A stretch of 64,000 nt of DNA, from contig NZ_CP070973.1 of NCBI RefSeq assembly GCF_017086405.1, forward strand, positions 1,364,001 through 1,428,000, read 5' to 3'. Shown piece after piece: positions 38,745 to 46,461 of this stretch (the stretch's first letter is position 1; each line of letters starts with the position of its first letter). The notes beneath the pieces were generated by a model, which did not search any database, was not told the DNA's origin, and saw nothing but the letters and a program-made list of their open reading frames with translations. The DNA is from Mycobacterium gordonae (GTDB taxonomy: Bacteria; Actinomycetota; Actinomycetes; Mycobacteriales; Mycobacteriaceae). Position numbers and translations under genes: made by a program.

Positions 38745-38856
38745 GAGGCGTACCTACCCCTATCCGTTGAAGTCAAAACGCTCCGGATGCGCCATGTGCC
38801 ATGGCATGTGTCAATGGGAGGGCAACCACAGCGGACGGCCGAAAAAGGAGCATCCC

Positions 38857-40293
38857 TTGTCCGAAAAGACGCCCGACGACATCTTCAAGCTTGCCAGTGA
38901 CGAGCACATCGAATATGTCGATGTCCGGTTCTGCGACCTGCCAGGAACCATGCAGCACTTCACAATTCCGATGTACGCCTTCGACGAGAACGTGTTCGAG
39001 GAAGGCCTGGCTTTCGACGGCTCCTCGATCCGCGGCTTTCAGTCGATCCACGAGTCCGACATGCTGCTGCTTCCGGACCCCGAGACCGCGACGATCGACC
39101 CGTTCCGCAAGGCTCCCACGCTGAACGTGAATTTCCACGTGCACGACCCGTTCACGCTCGAGCCCTACTCGCGCGATCCGCGCAACGTCGCCCGCAAGGC
39201 CGAGAACTACCTGATCTCGTCCGGCATCGCCGATACCGCCTACTTCGGCCCGGAGGCCGAGTTCTACATCTTCGACTCGGTGAGTTTCGATTCGCGCATC
39301 GACGGCGCGTTCTACAAGGTCGACGCGAGGTCGGGATGGTGGAACACCGGGGCTGAGACAGAGTCCGACGGCAGCCCGAATCTGGGGTATAAGGTGCGCC
39401 CCAAGGGCGGGTATTTCCCCGTCGCCCCTACCGACCACTACGTCGACCTGCGCGACGAGATGCTCACCCACCTGACCAATGCCGGCTTCGCGTTGGAGAA
39501 GGGCCACCACGAGGTGGGCAGCGGCGGTCAGGCCGAGATCAACTACCGGTTCAACACGCTGTTGCACGCGGCCGACGACCACCAGATGTACAAGTACATC
39601 GTCAAGCAAACCGCCTGGCAGGCAGGAAAATCCGTGACATTCATGCCCAAACCGCTGTTCGGCGACAACGGCTCGGGCATGCACTGTCATCAGTCGCTGT
39701 GGAAGGACGGCCTCCCGCTGATGTACGAAGAGGACGGCTACGCCGGACTGTCGGACACCGCGCGCCACTACATCGGGGGATTGCTCTACCACGCGCCCTC
39801 GTTGTTGGCGTTCACCAATCCCACCATCAATTCCTACAAGCGGCTGGTGCCCGGCTACGAAGCACCCATCAACCTGGTCTACAGCCAGCGCAACCGCTCG
39901 GCCTGCGTGCGCATTCCAATCACCGGAAACAACCCGAAGGCCAAGCGGTTGGAGTTCCGCTGTCCCGACGCGTCAGGCAACCCGTACCTGTCGTTCGCTG
40001 CCATGTTGATGGCCGGACTGGACGGCATCAAGAACAAGATCGAACCGCCCCCGCCGATCGACAAGGACCTCTACGACCTGCCTCCGGAAGAGGCTGCGGA
40101 CATCGCGCAGGCGCCCACGTCGTTGTCGGCGGTGATCGACCGTCTGGAAGAAGACAGCGAATACCTCACCGAGGGAGGCGTTTTCACCCCCGACCTGATT
40201 CAGACCTGGATCAACTACAAGCGCGACTACGAGCTGGCGCCATTCAACCTGCGGCCCACGGCTTTTGAGTTCGCGCTGTACTACGACGTCTAG
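38857..40293 (+). CDS. Glutamine synthetase, GSI-beta type (additional GlnA1 paralogue)
   Basis: Makes glutamine from glutamate, ammonia and ATP. It starts at TTG 38857 with AAGGAG (38845-38850), giving 478 residues, the length of M. tuberculosis GlnA1. Signatures: [17 protein letters not shown], the ATP-site stretch [30 protein letters not shown], and the adenylylation tyrosine at residue 406 in [11 protein letters not shown]. Mycobacterial glnA1 is normally elsewhere, so this is probably an extra copy, here next to two amidohydrolases that could release ammonia or amino acids. The upstream frame to 38512 is a shadow of the SodC-like gene. Its stop shares CTAG with the convergent channel gene. 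Confidence 0.93.
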   Translation: MSEKTPDDIFKLASDEHIEYVDVRFCDLPGTMQHFTIPMYAFDENVFEEGLAFDGSSIRGFQSIHESDMLLLPDPETATIDPFRKAPTLNVNFHVHDPFTLEPYSRDPRNVARKAENYLISSGIADTAYFGPEAEFYIFDSVSFDSRIDGAFYKVDARSGWWNTGAETESDGSPNLGYKVRPKGGYFPVAPTDHYVDLRDEMLTHLTNAGFALEKGHHEVGSGGQAEINYRFNTLLHAADDHQMYKYIVKQTAWQAGKSVTFMPKPLFGDNGSGMHCHQSLWKDGLPLMYEEDGYAGLSDTARHYIGGLLYHAPSLLAFTNPTINSYKRLVPGYEAPINLVYSQRNRSACVRIPITGNNPKAKRLEFRCPDASGNPYLSFAAMLMAGLDGIKNKIEPPPPIDKDLYDLPPEEAADIAQAPTSLSAVIDRLEEDSEYLTEGGVFTPDLIQTWINYKRDYELAPFNLRPTAFEFALYYDV

Positions 40294-42059
40294 ACCTCCA
40301 CGTCGTGTGCCCACTTCGGCGGGCGGACATCGGGCCGGCGGGCGGCCGCCAGCGTCGTCGTCCGCTCGCCGTTGATGGCGGTCAGCGGTGGCGGCTGGCC
40401 TTTGCGCAGCGTCGCGATCAGTTCGCGGTAGGGACCGATGAGGTAGACGGTGTCGCCGGCTTTGAGCCGGGCGTCGCGGCGCGGCCGCAGCCGGATCGGA
40501 CCTTCCGGACGGATGATCGCAATGACGCGGGTCTGGGTGGACAGTTCCAGCATCAGCAGTCCGTCCAGCTCGCTACCCGCCGCCACCAGCATCGCGCCGA
40601 CCATGAAAGAGCGCTGGCCGACCCAGAACGTGCCCAGCACCTGCAGACCCATCGCCGCCCCGATGAACCAGGGAGCAGCCAGGTCGACGATCGACCGCAC
40701 GTTCTCGAAGCCGAACCGCCGGTTGATCGCGGTGCCCAGCGCCCGTCCCTGCACGCGCATGACGATCGGCACCTTGGTGTCGGATCCGAGGATCTCGAGC
40801 AGCACGATTCCGGTCTCGATGTTCTCCATGTCGTCTCTGGTGACCACCGCGACCCCGCGGGCATGATCGACGCGCGCGGATTCCAACGTCTGGCGCATCG
40901 TCGAATCACCGAAGATGACCGGCACATCCAGCTCTGCGACGGTCTGCAGGAACGGGTTGTTCTCGTTCTGTTCGACGACCAGGACGTCGTAGCCTGCGGC
41001 CGTCAGATCGGTGACGACGCGGACGCCGATGGAACCGAGTCCGATCACGACAACGTGCCCGCGCATGTGCCGTGCCCGCAGCCGTCCGGTGGTGTTGACG
41101 AAGCGCCGCGACAACAGCAGGTCCGCGAGAAACGCGGTGAGAACCGCGGTGATGATCACGCCGCCGAACATCAGGCCGACGGCGAACAATCGCAGGAAAG
41201 GCGACTGGTAGGCGAAATTGAAATCGCCGTAGCCCACGGTCGTGATGGTCTCCGAGGCGAAGTAGAGGGCGTCCAGCCACGACAGGTCCGGATTGTGATG
41301 ACCGAGGCGCACGACGACCGTCGAGCCGAGCGTCAGCAGCAGGGTGAACACCAGCGAGGGGTACACCATTGGGTTCAGGTCGTCGCGCATGGCGCGGGTT
41401 GCATCGATCGCGCGCCGCACCCGGGAGTGGCGGGAGCGGGTCGCGGTTGCCGGTGGCACGGTGATGCCGCGGGCTTCCAACTCGTCTTTGACGCCGATCA
41501 TCGAGGTCCAATCACCTGCGTAGACCTGCTGGTCCCGTCCCGGGCATGGCACCACGTCGCCGGGAACGGGGGAGTTCCTGCCGTGCACGACCGCCACCGG
41601 TGCCAGGTCCGCGTAGATCTCCCGCAGTGTTCCGTCATGTGGCGCCTCGGACCCCCAGACGACGAATTCGATTCCAGCAGCCTCGAATTGGTGTGCGTTG
41701 CGGGACAGGACGGCCTCGACGATGGAGGGAGTCGCCAGGTCAGCGAGGTCCAGAATCGCGCCGGGGCCGTTGACGCCGGCCACCCCTCTGCGCAGCACCT
41801 CGTTGGCCAGTCGCGCCACCACGCGCACGTTCGGGCTGAATTCACGCGCCAGTAGCGCAATTTCGAGGTTCACCGCGTCGTTGGGTCCGGCGCAGACCAC
41901 GGCACGGGCGCGGTGCACCCCGGCGGCGCGCAGGTCGGCGGCGGTGTTGATCTTGATGATCCGGGCGCCGGCGCCTCTGAGTTCCTCGGCGATTGTCTTC
42001 GACAGCGGGTCGTCGCCGCTGACGATGATCTCGCGGTGAAATTGAAAGACTTCGCCCAT
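40290..42059 (-). CDS. Potassium channel with two TrkA/RCK domains
   Basis: A 589-residue ion-channel protein. An N-terminal TrkA-N/RCK-like domain (about residues 5-215) precedes a two-helix pore with the selectivity filter TTVGYGD. A second RCK domain follows ([18 protein letters not shown], Rossmann nucleotide site, then [22 protein letters not shown]) and a TrkA-C domain. The ATG at 42059 has AGGA six bases upstream; ATG 42065 is alternative. RCK domains bind nucleotides or cations and gate the pore. Its stop shares CTAG (40290-40293) with the glutamine synthetase stop on the other strand. Confidence 0.9.
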   Translation of the reverse strand: MGEVFQFHREIIVSGDDPLSKTIAEELRGAGARIIKINTAADLRAAGVHRARAVVCAGPNDAVNLEIALLAREFSPNVRVVARLANEVLRRGVAGVNGPGAILDLADLATPSIVEAVLSRNAHQFEAAGIEFVVWGSEAPHDGTLREIYADLAPVAVVHGRNSPVPGDVVPCPGRDQQVYAGDWTSMIGVKDELEARGITVPPATATRSRHSRVRRAIDATRAMRDDLNPMVYPSLVFTLLLTLGSTVVVRLGHHNPDLSWLDALYFASETITTVGYGDFNFAYQSPFLRLFAVGLMFGGVIITAVLTAFLADLLLSRRFVNTTGRLRARHMRGHVVVIGLGSIGVRVVTDLTAAGYDVLVVEQNENNPFLQTVAELDVPVIFGDSTMRQTLESARVDHARGVAVVTRDDMENIETGIVLLEILGSDTKVPIVMRVQGRALGTAINRRFGFENVRSIVDLAAPWFIGAAMGLQVLGTFWVGQRSFMVGAMLVAAGSELDGLLMLELSTQTRVIAIIRPEGPIRLRPRRDARLKAGDTVYLIGPYRELIATLRKGQPPPLTAINGERTTTLAAARRPDVRPPKWAHDVEV

Positions 42060-42284
42060 TCCCATTCCTGTGTAGTCCCTATGACTATCGGTCACGAGGT
42101 CGAAGAGTGCCACCGGAAGCGGTGCATTTGAATGGCGGAAATCTCTGGCGCACAACGGCACTCGTGGAAATGAAACGAGATCGACCCGAGCCGGTCACCC
42201 GTACGCAATGTTCACGGAGACAATACGCAGGGGCGATCCGCCACATTGGGACTAGATCCACGCCGCCCGTGGTTGGACCACCAC

Positions 42285-43211
42285 ATGACGATTCGACTCG
42301 GACTGCAGATTCCCAACTTCTCTTATGGAACCCCGGTCGCCGAACTCTTCCCCGCCGTTACGGCTCAGGTCCAGGAGGCTGAGAGCGCCGGGTTCGACGC
42401 CGTGCTGTTGATGGACCACTTCTACCAACTGCCCGGACTGGGTGAACCTGACGAACCCATGCTGGAGGCGTACACGGCGCTGGGCGCGCTGGCCACCGCC
42501 ACCGAGCGGGTGCAGCTGTCAACGCTGGTGACCGGCAACACCTACCGCAACCCGACCTTGCTTGCCAAAGAGGTGACGACGCTGGATGTGGTGAGCGCGG
42601 GGCGCGCGATCCTCGGTATCGGGGCCGGTTGGTTCGAACTGGAACACCGGCAGCTGGGCTTCGACTTCGACACCTTCACCGAGCGGTTCGAAAAGCTCGA
42701 AGAGGCACTGCAGATCATCCTCCCGATGTTCCACGGCGAGCGGCCCACCTTCGCGGGCAAGTGGTATCGCACCGAGAACGCCGTCAACGAGCCCCGCTAC
42801 CGCGAGCACATCCCGGTTATGCTCGGCGGCAGTGGCGAGAAGAAGACGTTCCGCCTGGCCGCCCGGTACGCCGACCACCTCAACATCATCGCTGACATCG
42901 ACCAGCTGCCCGGCAAGCTCGACGTCCTACGCCAGCGCTGCGCCGAAATCGACCGCGATCCTGCCACTTTGGAGACCAGCTGCTTGCTGACCGTGGTGCT
43001 CGACGGGTACGGCGCACCGCGGGACATCGGCGAAGCACGCGGTGGGCGGGCGGTCACCGGACCGGTCGAGCGGGTCGCCGAGGAGATCAAGCGCCGCGTG
43101 CTGGACGCGGGCGTCGACGGTGTGATCGTCAACCTGCCGACGCACCGTTACACCCCCGGTGTCATCACCGCGGTGGGGGAGGCGCTCAAGCCGGTCATCG
43201 ACGCCGGTTGA
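42285..43211 (+). CDS. F420-dependent LLM-class oxidoreductase
   Basis: A luciferase-like monooxygenase-fold protein of 308 residues, of the F420-dependent TIGR03560-type group. Characteristic: LGLQIPNFSYG at the N-terminus, AGFDAVLLMDHFYQL, LGIGAGWFELEHRQLGFDF and PVMLGGSGEKKTFRLAARYAD. The substrate is unknown; F420 use is inferred from family. ATG 42285 is chosen over the 13-codon longer frame. A gap of 90 nt separates it from the peroxiredoxin-like gene. Confidence 0.9.
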   Translation: MTIRLGLQIPNFSYGTPVAELFPAVTAQVQEAESAGFDAVLLMDHFYQLPGLGEPDEPMLEAYTALGALATATERVQLSTLVTGNTYRNPTLLAKEVTTLDVVSAGRAILGIGAGWFELEHRQLGFDFDTFTERFEKLEEALQIILPMFHGERPTFAGKWYRTENAVNEPRYREHIPVMLGGSGEKKTFRLAARYADHLNIIADIDQLPGKLDVLRQRCAEIDRDPATLETSCLLTVVLDGYGAPRDIGEARGGRAVTGPVERVAEEIKRRVLDAGVDGVIVNLPTHRYTPGVITAVGEALKPVIDAG

Positions 43212-43301
43212 GCTCGATCCAGGGCGAACAACGTCCGGCTCCTGAGCATCCCGCGGGATCGCCTGCGGACCTATCGTTAGCGACGACGAGTGGAGGCTTC
43301 G

Positions 43302-43853
43302 ATGGTGCTCAATGTGGGCGACAGGGTGGATGGACGATCGCTGACGACGATCGCGGGCGGGCCGGTTGCGATTCCCGCCGCCAGTGGACTTGTACACCTT
43401 CAGTTTCGACGGTTCGCGGGCTGCCCGATCTGCAGCCTGCACCTAAGAGAGGTGGCCCGCCGGTACGACGAGATCGGCAAAGCAGGAGTTGCCGAGGTAG
43501 TCGTCTTCCATTCGCCGGTCGAGGCGCTCCGTCGTTACCAGGCCGACTTGCCGTTCGCCGTGGTGGCCGATCCGGATCGGCTGCTGTACGACGAGTTTGG
43601 CGTCGGATCTTCGCTTCGGTCGGTCCTTCATCCGCAGGCGGTGCGGGCCGCCCGCCGAGGTCTGCGTCACGTGCGATCCGTACGAGCCGTCGTCGGGAGT
43701 CTGGCACCCACCGAAAACCACCTGGGTAGGCCAGCGGACTTTCTGATCGAGCCGGACGGCGCCCTACGCGCACGCAAGTACGGTGAGCATGCCGATGATC
43801 AATGGTCGGTGGACGAACTCCTGAAACTGGCCGCCCCTCAAGCATTTCGCTAA
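43302..43853 (+). CDS. Peroxiredoxin-like (AhpC/TSA_2) protein
   Basis: A 183-residue thioredoxin-fold protein. The active-site region is FRRFAGCPICSLHLREV, a CxxC pair where classic peroxiredoxins carry TxxC, as in the AhpC-TSA_2 group. AEVVVFHSPVEALRRYQADL and AVVADPDRLLYDEFGV continue the fold, and the C-terminal region has DFLIEPDGALRARKYGEHADD. GGAGG at 43292-43296 selects ATG 43302. Probably a thiol-based reductase or peroxidase in the cytosol; partner unknown. A bidirectional hairpin separates it from the convergent whiB3 gene. Confidence 0.85.
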   Translation: MVLNVGDRVDGRSLTTIAGGPVAIPAASGLVHLQFRRFAGCPICSLHLREVARRYDEIGKAGVAEVVVFHSPVEALRRYQADLPFAVVADPDRLLYDEFGVGSSLRSVLHPQAVRAARRGLRHVRSVRAVVGSLAPTENHLGRPADFLIEPDGALRARKYGEHADDQWSVDELLKLAAPQAFR

Positions 43854-43860
43854 CAGAACA

Positions 43861-43888
43861 CAGGCCCGGGGTACTCCACCCGGGCCTG
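43861..43888. terminator. Bidirectional terminator hairpin between the peroxiredoxin-like gene and whiB3
   Basis: A perfect 10-bp stem, CAGGCCCGGG (43861-43870) and CCCGGGCCTG (43879-43888), around an 8-nt loop lies between two convergent genes. It is 8 nt after the plus-strand stop and 22 nt after the whiB3 stop, and can serve both transcripts. Confidence 0.8.
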
Positions 43889-43910
43889 CGTCGTCTCGGG
43901 CTCGGGCCGA

Positions 43911-44219
43911 TCAGGCCGAGCGGCGGATTCCGCGGTTGCGTCCGATGGAACCCTTGAGCAGCATGTCGCGCTCGGACTCTGACAGCCCGCCCCACACCCC
44001 GTAGGGTTCGCCGACGTCCAGCGCGTGGGTGCGGCACTCGTCGATCACCGGGCAGCGCCGGCACATCTCCTTGGCTCGCTGTTCACGCTGCATCCGTGCG
44101 CGACCCCGCTCACCGTCGGGGTGGAAGAACATCGACGAGTCGACCCCGCGGCACAACCCCTGCAATTGCCAGTTCCAGATGTCGGCGTTGGGTCCAGGTA
44201 GTTGTTCCGGCTGTGGCAT
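43911..44219 (-). CDS. whiB3: Redox-responsive transcriptional regulator WhiB3
   Basis: An iron-sulphur regulator of lipid anabolism and redox state. Its 102 residues equal Rv3416. All four cluster cysteines are present (Cys23, Cys53, Cys56 and Cys62; pattern C-x29-C-x2-C-x5-C), as is the turn EPYGVWGGLSESER and the basic C-terminus GSIGRNRGIRRSA that contacts DNA. ATG 44219 follows AGAGGGAA; the longer frame upstream has no support. In M. tuberculosis it adjoins groEL1; here about 21 kb lie between them. It has a long leader region of nearly 450 nt. Confidence 0.95.
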   Translation of the reverse strand: MPQPEQLPGPNADIWNWQLQGLCRGVDSSMFFHPDGERGRARMQREQRAKEMCRRCPVIDECRTHALDVGEPYGVWGGLSESERDMLLKGSIGRNRGIRRSA

Positions 44220-44668
44220 TGCTGATTCCCTCTCTGCACGGCACACCTGGGTGGGCAGGCTCGCAAAACAAGGCGAGTTGTGCAACCGAATGGCAGTGGC
44301 GTCACCGATGACTACACCGAACACGGTAGACGCTAGGTGGGCTATCGAAATCCAGTCAATAGGCGCCCGGTGCGGGAAAATACGTGCATGTTGTTTGAGA
44401 ATTAACTCGACGTTCACCTCTGACGCTATTGCGGACGGCTAGGTGTGCTAACCGGATCGGGTTTTCAGCCTAAAATCGCAGCTCAGAGTGGGTATGTGGT
44501 CAAGCTGTAATTGGCTTGAAATCCACAGTGGGTAATATTTCGGTAACACAGAGCGCACAAACTTTTTACCAATGCGGCGCAGATATCACGGTGATTGAAA
44601 CCTGCCAGGCGAGCACGTTTGAACGACCACCGAGCGGTACTCCGCGGTGGCAGTAAGGCCCCCCAGTC
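44220..44668. other. whiB3 upstream region
   Basis: These 449 nt lie between whiB3 and the 3' end of a PPE gene. The half near whiB3 (44220-44420) is ordinary in composition. From about 44400 to 44600 it becomes clearly AT-richer (stretches such as GGTAATATTTCGGTAACACA and CAAACTTTTTACCAATG), a likely site of promoters or regulator binding. I see no convincing gene or structured RNA and cannot name specific -35/-10 boxes. Confidence 0.4.
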
Positions 44669-45922
44669 TCAGGCAGCCTGGCCGATGCCCAGCTGGGCCC
44701 CCAGTTGCTTGGCCAGACTCAGCAACTGCGCTGCCAACGCCGGGTTGCTGGCCTGGAGCTGAGCGAAGGCGCCGAACAGTTGCGCGGCCAGCGCCGGGTT
44801 GCTCTGGACTTGCGCCACCAGGCTCATCACCAGCTGCGGGTTGCTCGACAACAGGCCGAACGCGGTGGTCACCAACGCCGGATTGGTTGCCAGCAGCGGC
44901 ACGATCTGGTTCAACAATGATGGGTTGGCCAACGAAGCCTGAAGCAGACTGTTAAGTACCTGCGGGTTGGCGGCAACCGTCGCAAGTTGCTGGGCCAGCG
45001 CGTCCTGAGCCGGGCCGGTGAGGGCCGCCAACTGACCGGTCGCTGTCGCTGCCACTGCGTTCGCCGCAATCGTGATCTGCTTGGTGACGGGCGCGATGGC
45101 CGCGTTTGCCGCGGCGACGACAGGGGTTTCGGCAATTGCCTTGGCCACCGGCGCAACCGCCGCGTTGGCGCTTGCCGCCACTGAGGCCGCTGCGGTGGTC
45201 GCTGCTTTGACTGCGGGTGCCATGGCCGCGCTGACCGAAGAGAACGTCCGCTCGAGCCCACCACTCACGCTCGTGATGACGCCGATGGCGCCGACGCCGA
45301 CCAACGCCGCGATCAGGCCGTACTCGATCGCAGTGGCGGCTGGCGCCGGCGGCAATGCCGTCGCCCCCAGCCCGGTCGCTGCTGCGAGTTGACCGGGCAG
45401 GGCCTTCAGTGCGCTCTGCCAGGGCACTAACTGCTCGGCGACCGCGCTGGCACCGCCGTGGTACTCCACCATCGCGGCCACATCCTTGGCCCACATCTCT
45501 TCGTATTCGAACTCCTTTGCCGCGATGGCCGGCGCGTTGAGGCCGAAGATGTTGGACAACGCCAGCGATACCGCCTTGTTCCGGTTGATCGCGATTTCGA
45601 CCGGATGTACGACGGCGGCCCGGGCCATCTCGTAGACGGTGGCCACCGCTTTGGCTCCCGTCGCCGCACCCCCGGCCTGGGTGGCGGCGCCGCCGAGCCA
45701 GTCCGCGTAGGGGATGGCCATGGCGGTCATCGCCAGCGCAGCATGCCCTTGCCAGGCCGAACCCAGCAGATCTGAGATCAGCGACTTAAACGATTTGGAA
45801 GCCAAACCCAGCTCGTCGGACAGTCCCTCCCACGCCGCTGCGGCGGCAAGCATCGGTCCCGGCCCCGCTCCGGCGTACATCTGCGCCGATGTGACCTCCG
45901 GCGCCGACAGCAAGAAACTCAT
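44669..45922 (-). CDS. PPE family protein with Asn-Pro repeat C-terminus
   Basis: A 417-residue PPE protein. The PPE domain (about residues 1-180) opens [25 protein letters not shown] and contains [16 protein letters not shown] membrane-prone stretch ([20 protein letters not shown]) is followed by an Ala-rich region. C-terminal repeats of about 16-17 residues are built on NPxLLxxxxxLLxxNP ([20 protein letters not shown] and similar). The same AIEYGLIAA segment and NP-repeat type recur in the next PPE, so the two are paralogues. It may be coupled to a short upstream frame. Confidence 0.93.
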   Translation of the reverse strand: MSFLLSAPEVTSAQMYAGAGPGPMLAAAAAWEGLSDELGLASKSFKSLISDLLGSAWQGHAALAMTAMAIPYADWLGGAATQAGGAATGAKAVATVYEMARAAVVHPVEIAINRNKAVSLALSNIFGLNAPAIAAKEFEYEEMWAKDVAAMVEYHGGASAVAEQLVPWQSALKALPGQLAAATGLGATALPPAPAATAIEYGLIAALVGVGAIGVITSVSGGLERTFSSVSAAMAPAVKAATTAAASVAASANAAVAPVAKAIAETPVVAAANAAIAPVTKQITIAANAVAATATGQLAALTGPAQDALAQQLATVAANPQVLNSLLQASLANPSLLNQIVPLLATNPALVTTAFGLLSSNPQLVMSLVAQVQSNPALAAQLFGAFAQLQASNPALAAQLLSLAKQLGAQLGIGQAA

Positions 45923-46116
45923 CGCAATATTCCTTCCTGGCCGGCCTTCCCGGCCTGACCGCCATCCCGATAACGGCCTTGAGGATTACTACTTCCCGGA
46001 CCCCCGATAAATCTTCTTGCTGCCGCCTCCTCGGCGCCGAATGCGCGACGGTCACCCCGCCACGCACCGACCGTCGCCGCCATTCCCACTCCGGTCGCCA
46101 CCATCACGCACCACAT
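45919..46116 (-). CDS. Possible small membrane protein coupled to the PPE gene
   Basis: A 65-codon frame ending in ATGA shared with the PPE start. It begins [19 protein letters not shown], a hydrophobic stretch that could be a membrane helix or signal, then becomes hydrophilic and Gly/Arg-rich. GTG 46143 would add nine residues. Codon use is mixed, and the PPE gene has its own GAAGGAA site nearby, so coupling is not required. Could be non-coding leader; reported because of the exact 4-nt overlap. Confidence 0.25.
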   Translation of the reverse strand: MWCVMVATGVGMAATVGAWRGDRRAFGAEEAAARRFIGGPGSSNPQGRYRDGGQAGKAGQEGILR

Positions 46117-46461
46117 CCTCTGGCTGAAGCGCTGAGCGATCACCGATGACTCGGGAATCGTGACAAGAAGAAGATAATGGTGATTGCGGCCGCAGTGTGA
46201 GCCTTTTTCCGAACTCTTTGAGATATTGACTTTCGCGGGCGACGCTCCCAAACGGTGGCAGCCGACGTAGGGTCGCCCCTCAGCCCATTTCGGTGCTCGG
46301 TTGGCTCCAGCCCATTTCGGTGCTCGGTTGGCTCCGGAGCCGCGGACAAGCCACAAAGTTGCCGCTTTTTGCGCGGCGAGCTCGGCAATCGACCCGGCGC
46401 CTCCGCACCGACAATTCAGGCGATTTCTCTGCCGCCGGTAATCAATGAGTCTTTCGACCGC
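45923..46461. other. Intergenic region between two PPE genes
   Basis: These 539 nt lie between two minus-strand PPE genes. They hold the possible small frame above, a relatively AT-rich stretch (46140-46240) that could be the PPE promoter, and an exact 27-bp tandem duplication (46282-46335). The plus-strand frame covering the region is a continuation of the GC-skewed shadow from the PPE repeat array and has no gene-like features. Confidence 0.5.
46282..46335. repeat. Exact 27-bp tandem duplication upstream of a PPE gene
   Basis: Two adjacent identical 27-nt units, 46282-46308 and 46309-46335, each begin AGCCCATTTCGG and end TTGGCTCC. They lie in non-coding DNA between two PPE genes. A third partial unit is not seen. 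Identity suggests a recent slippage event. Confidence 0.85.

Noticed and set aside
38512..38856. 115-codon N-terminal extension of the glutamine synthetase
   Set aside because: Runs antisense through the SodC-like gene; AAGGAG and TTG at 38857 give the standard 478-residue length.
22602..43853. Accessory block as a prophage or integrative element
   Set aside because: No integrase, attachment repeats, tRNA or phage genes were seen, and composition looks like the rest of the window.
44400..44600. AT-richer stretch upstream of whiB3 as an RNA gene or riboswitch
   Set aside because: No tRNA-like fold, conserved riboswitch core or strong hairpin could be recognised.
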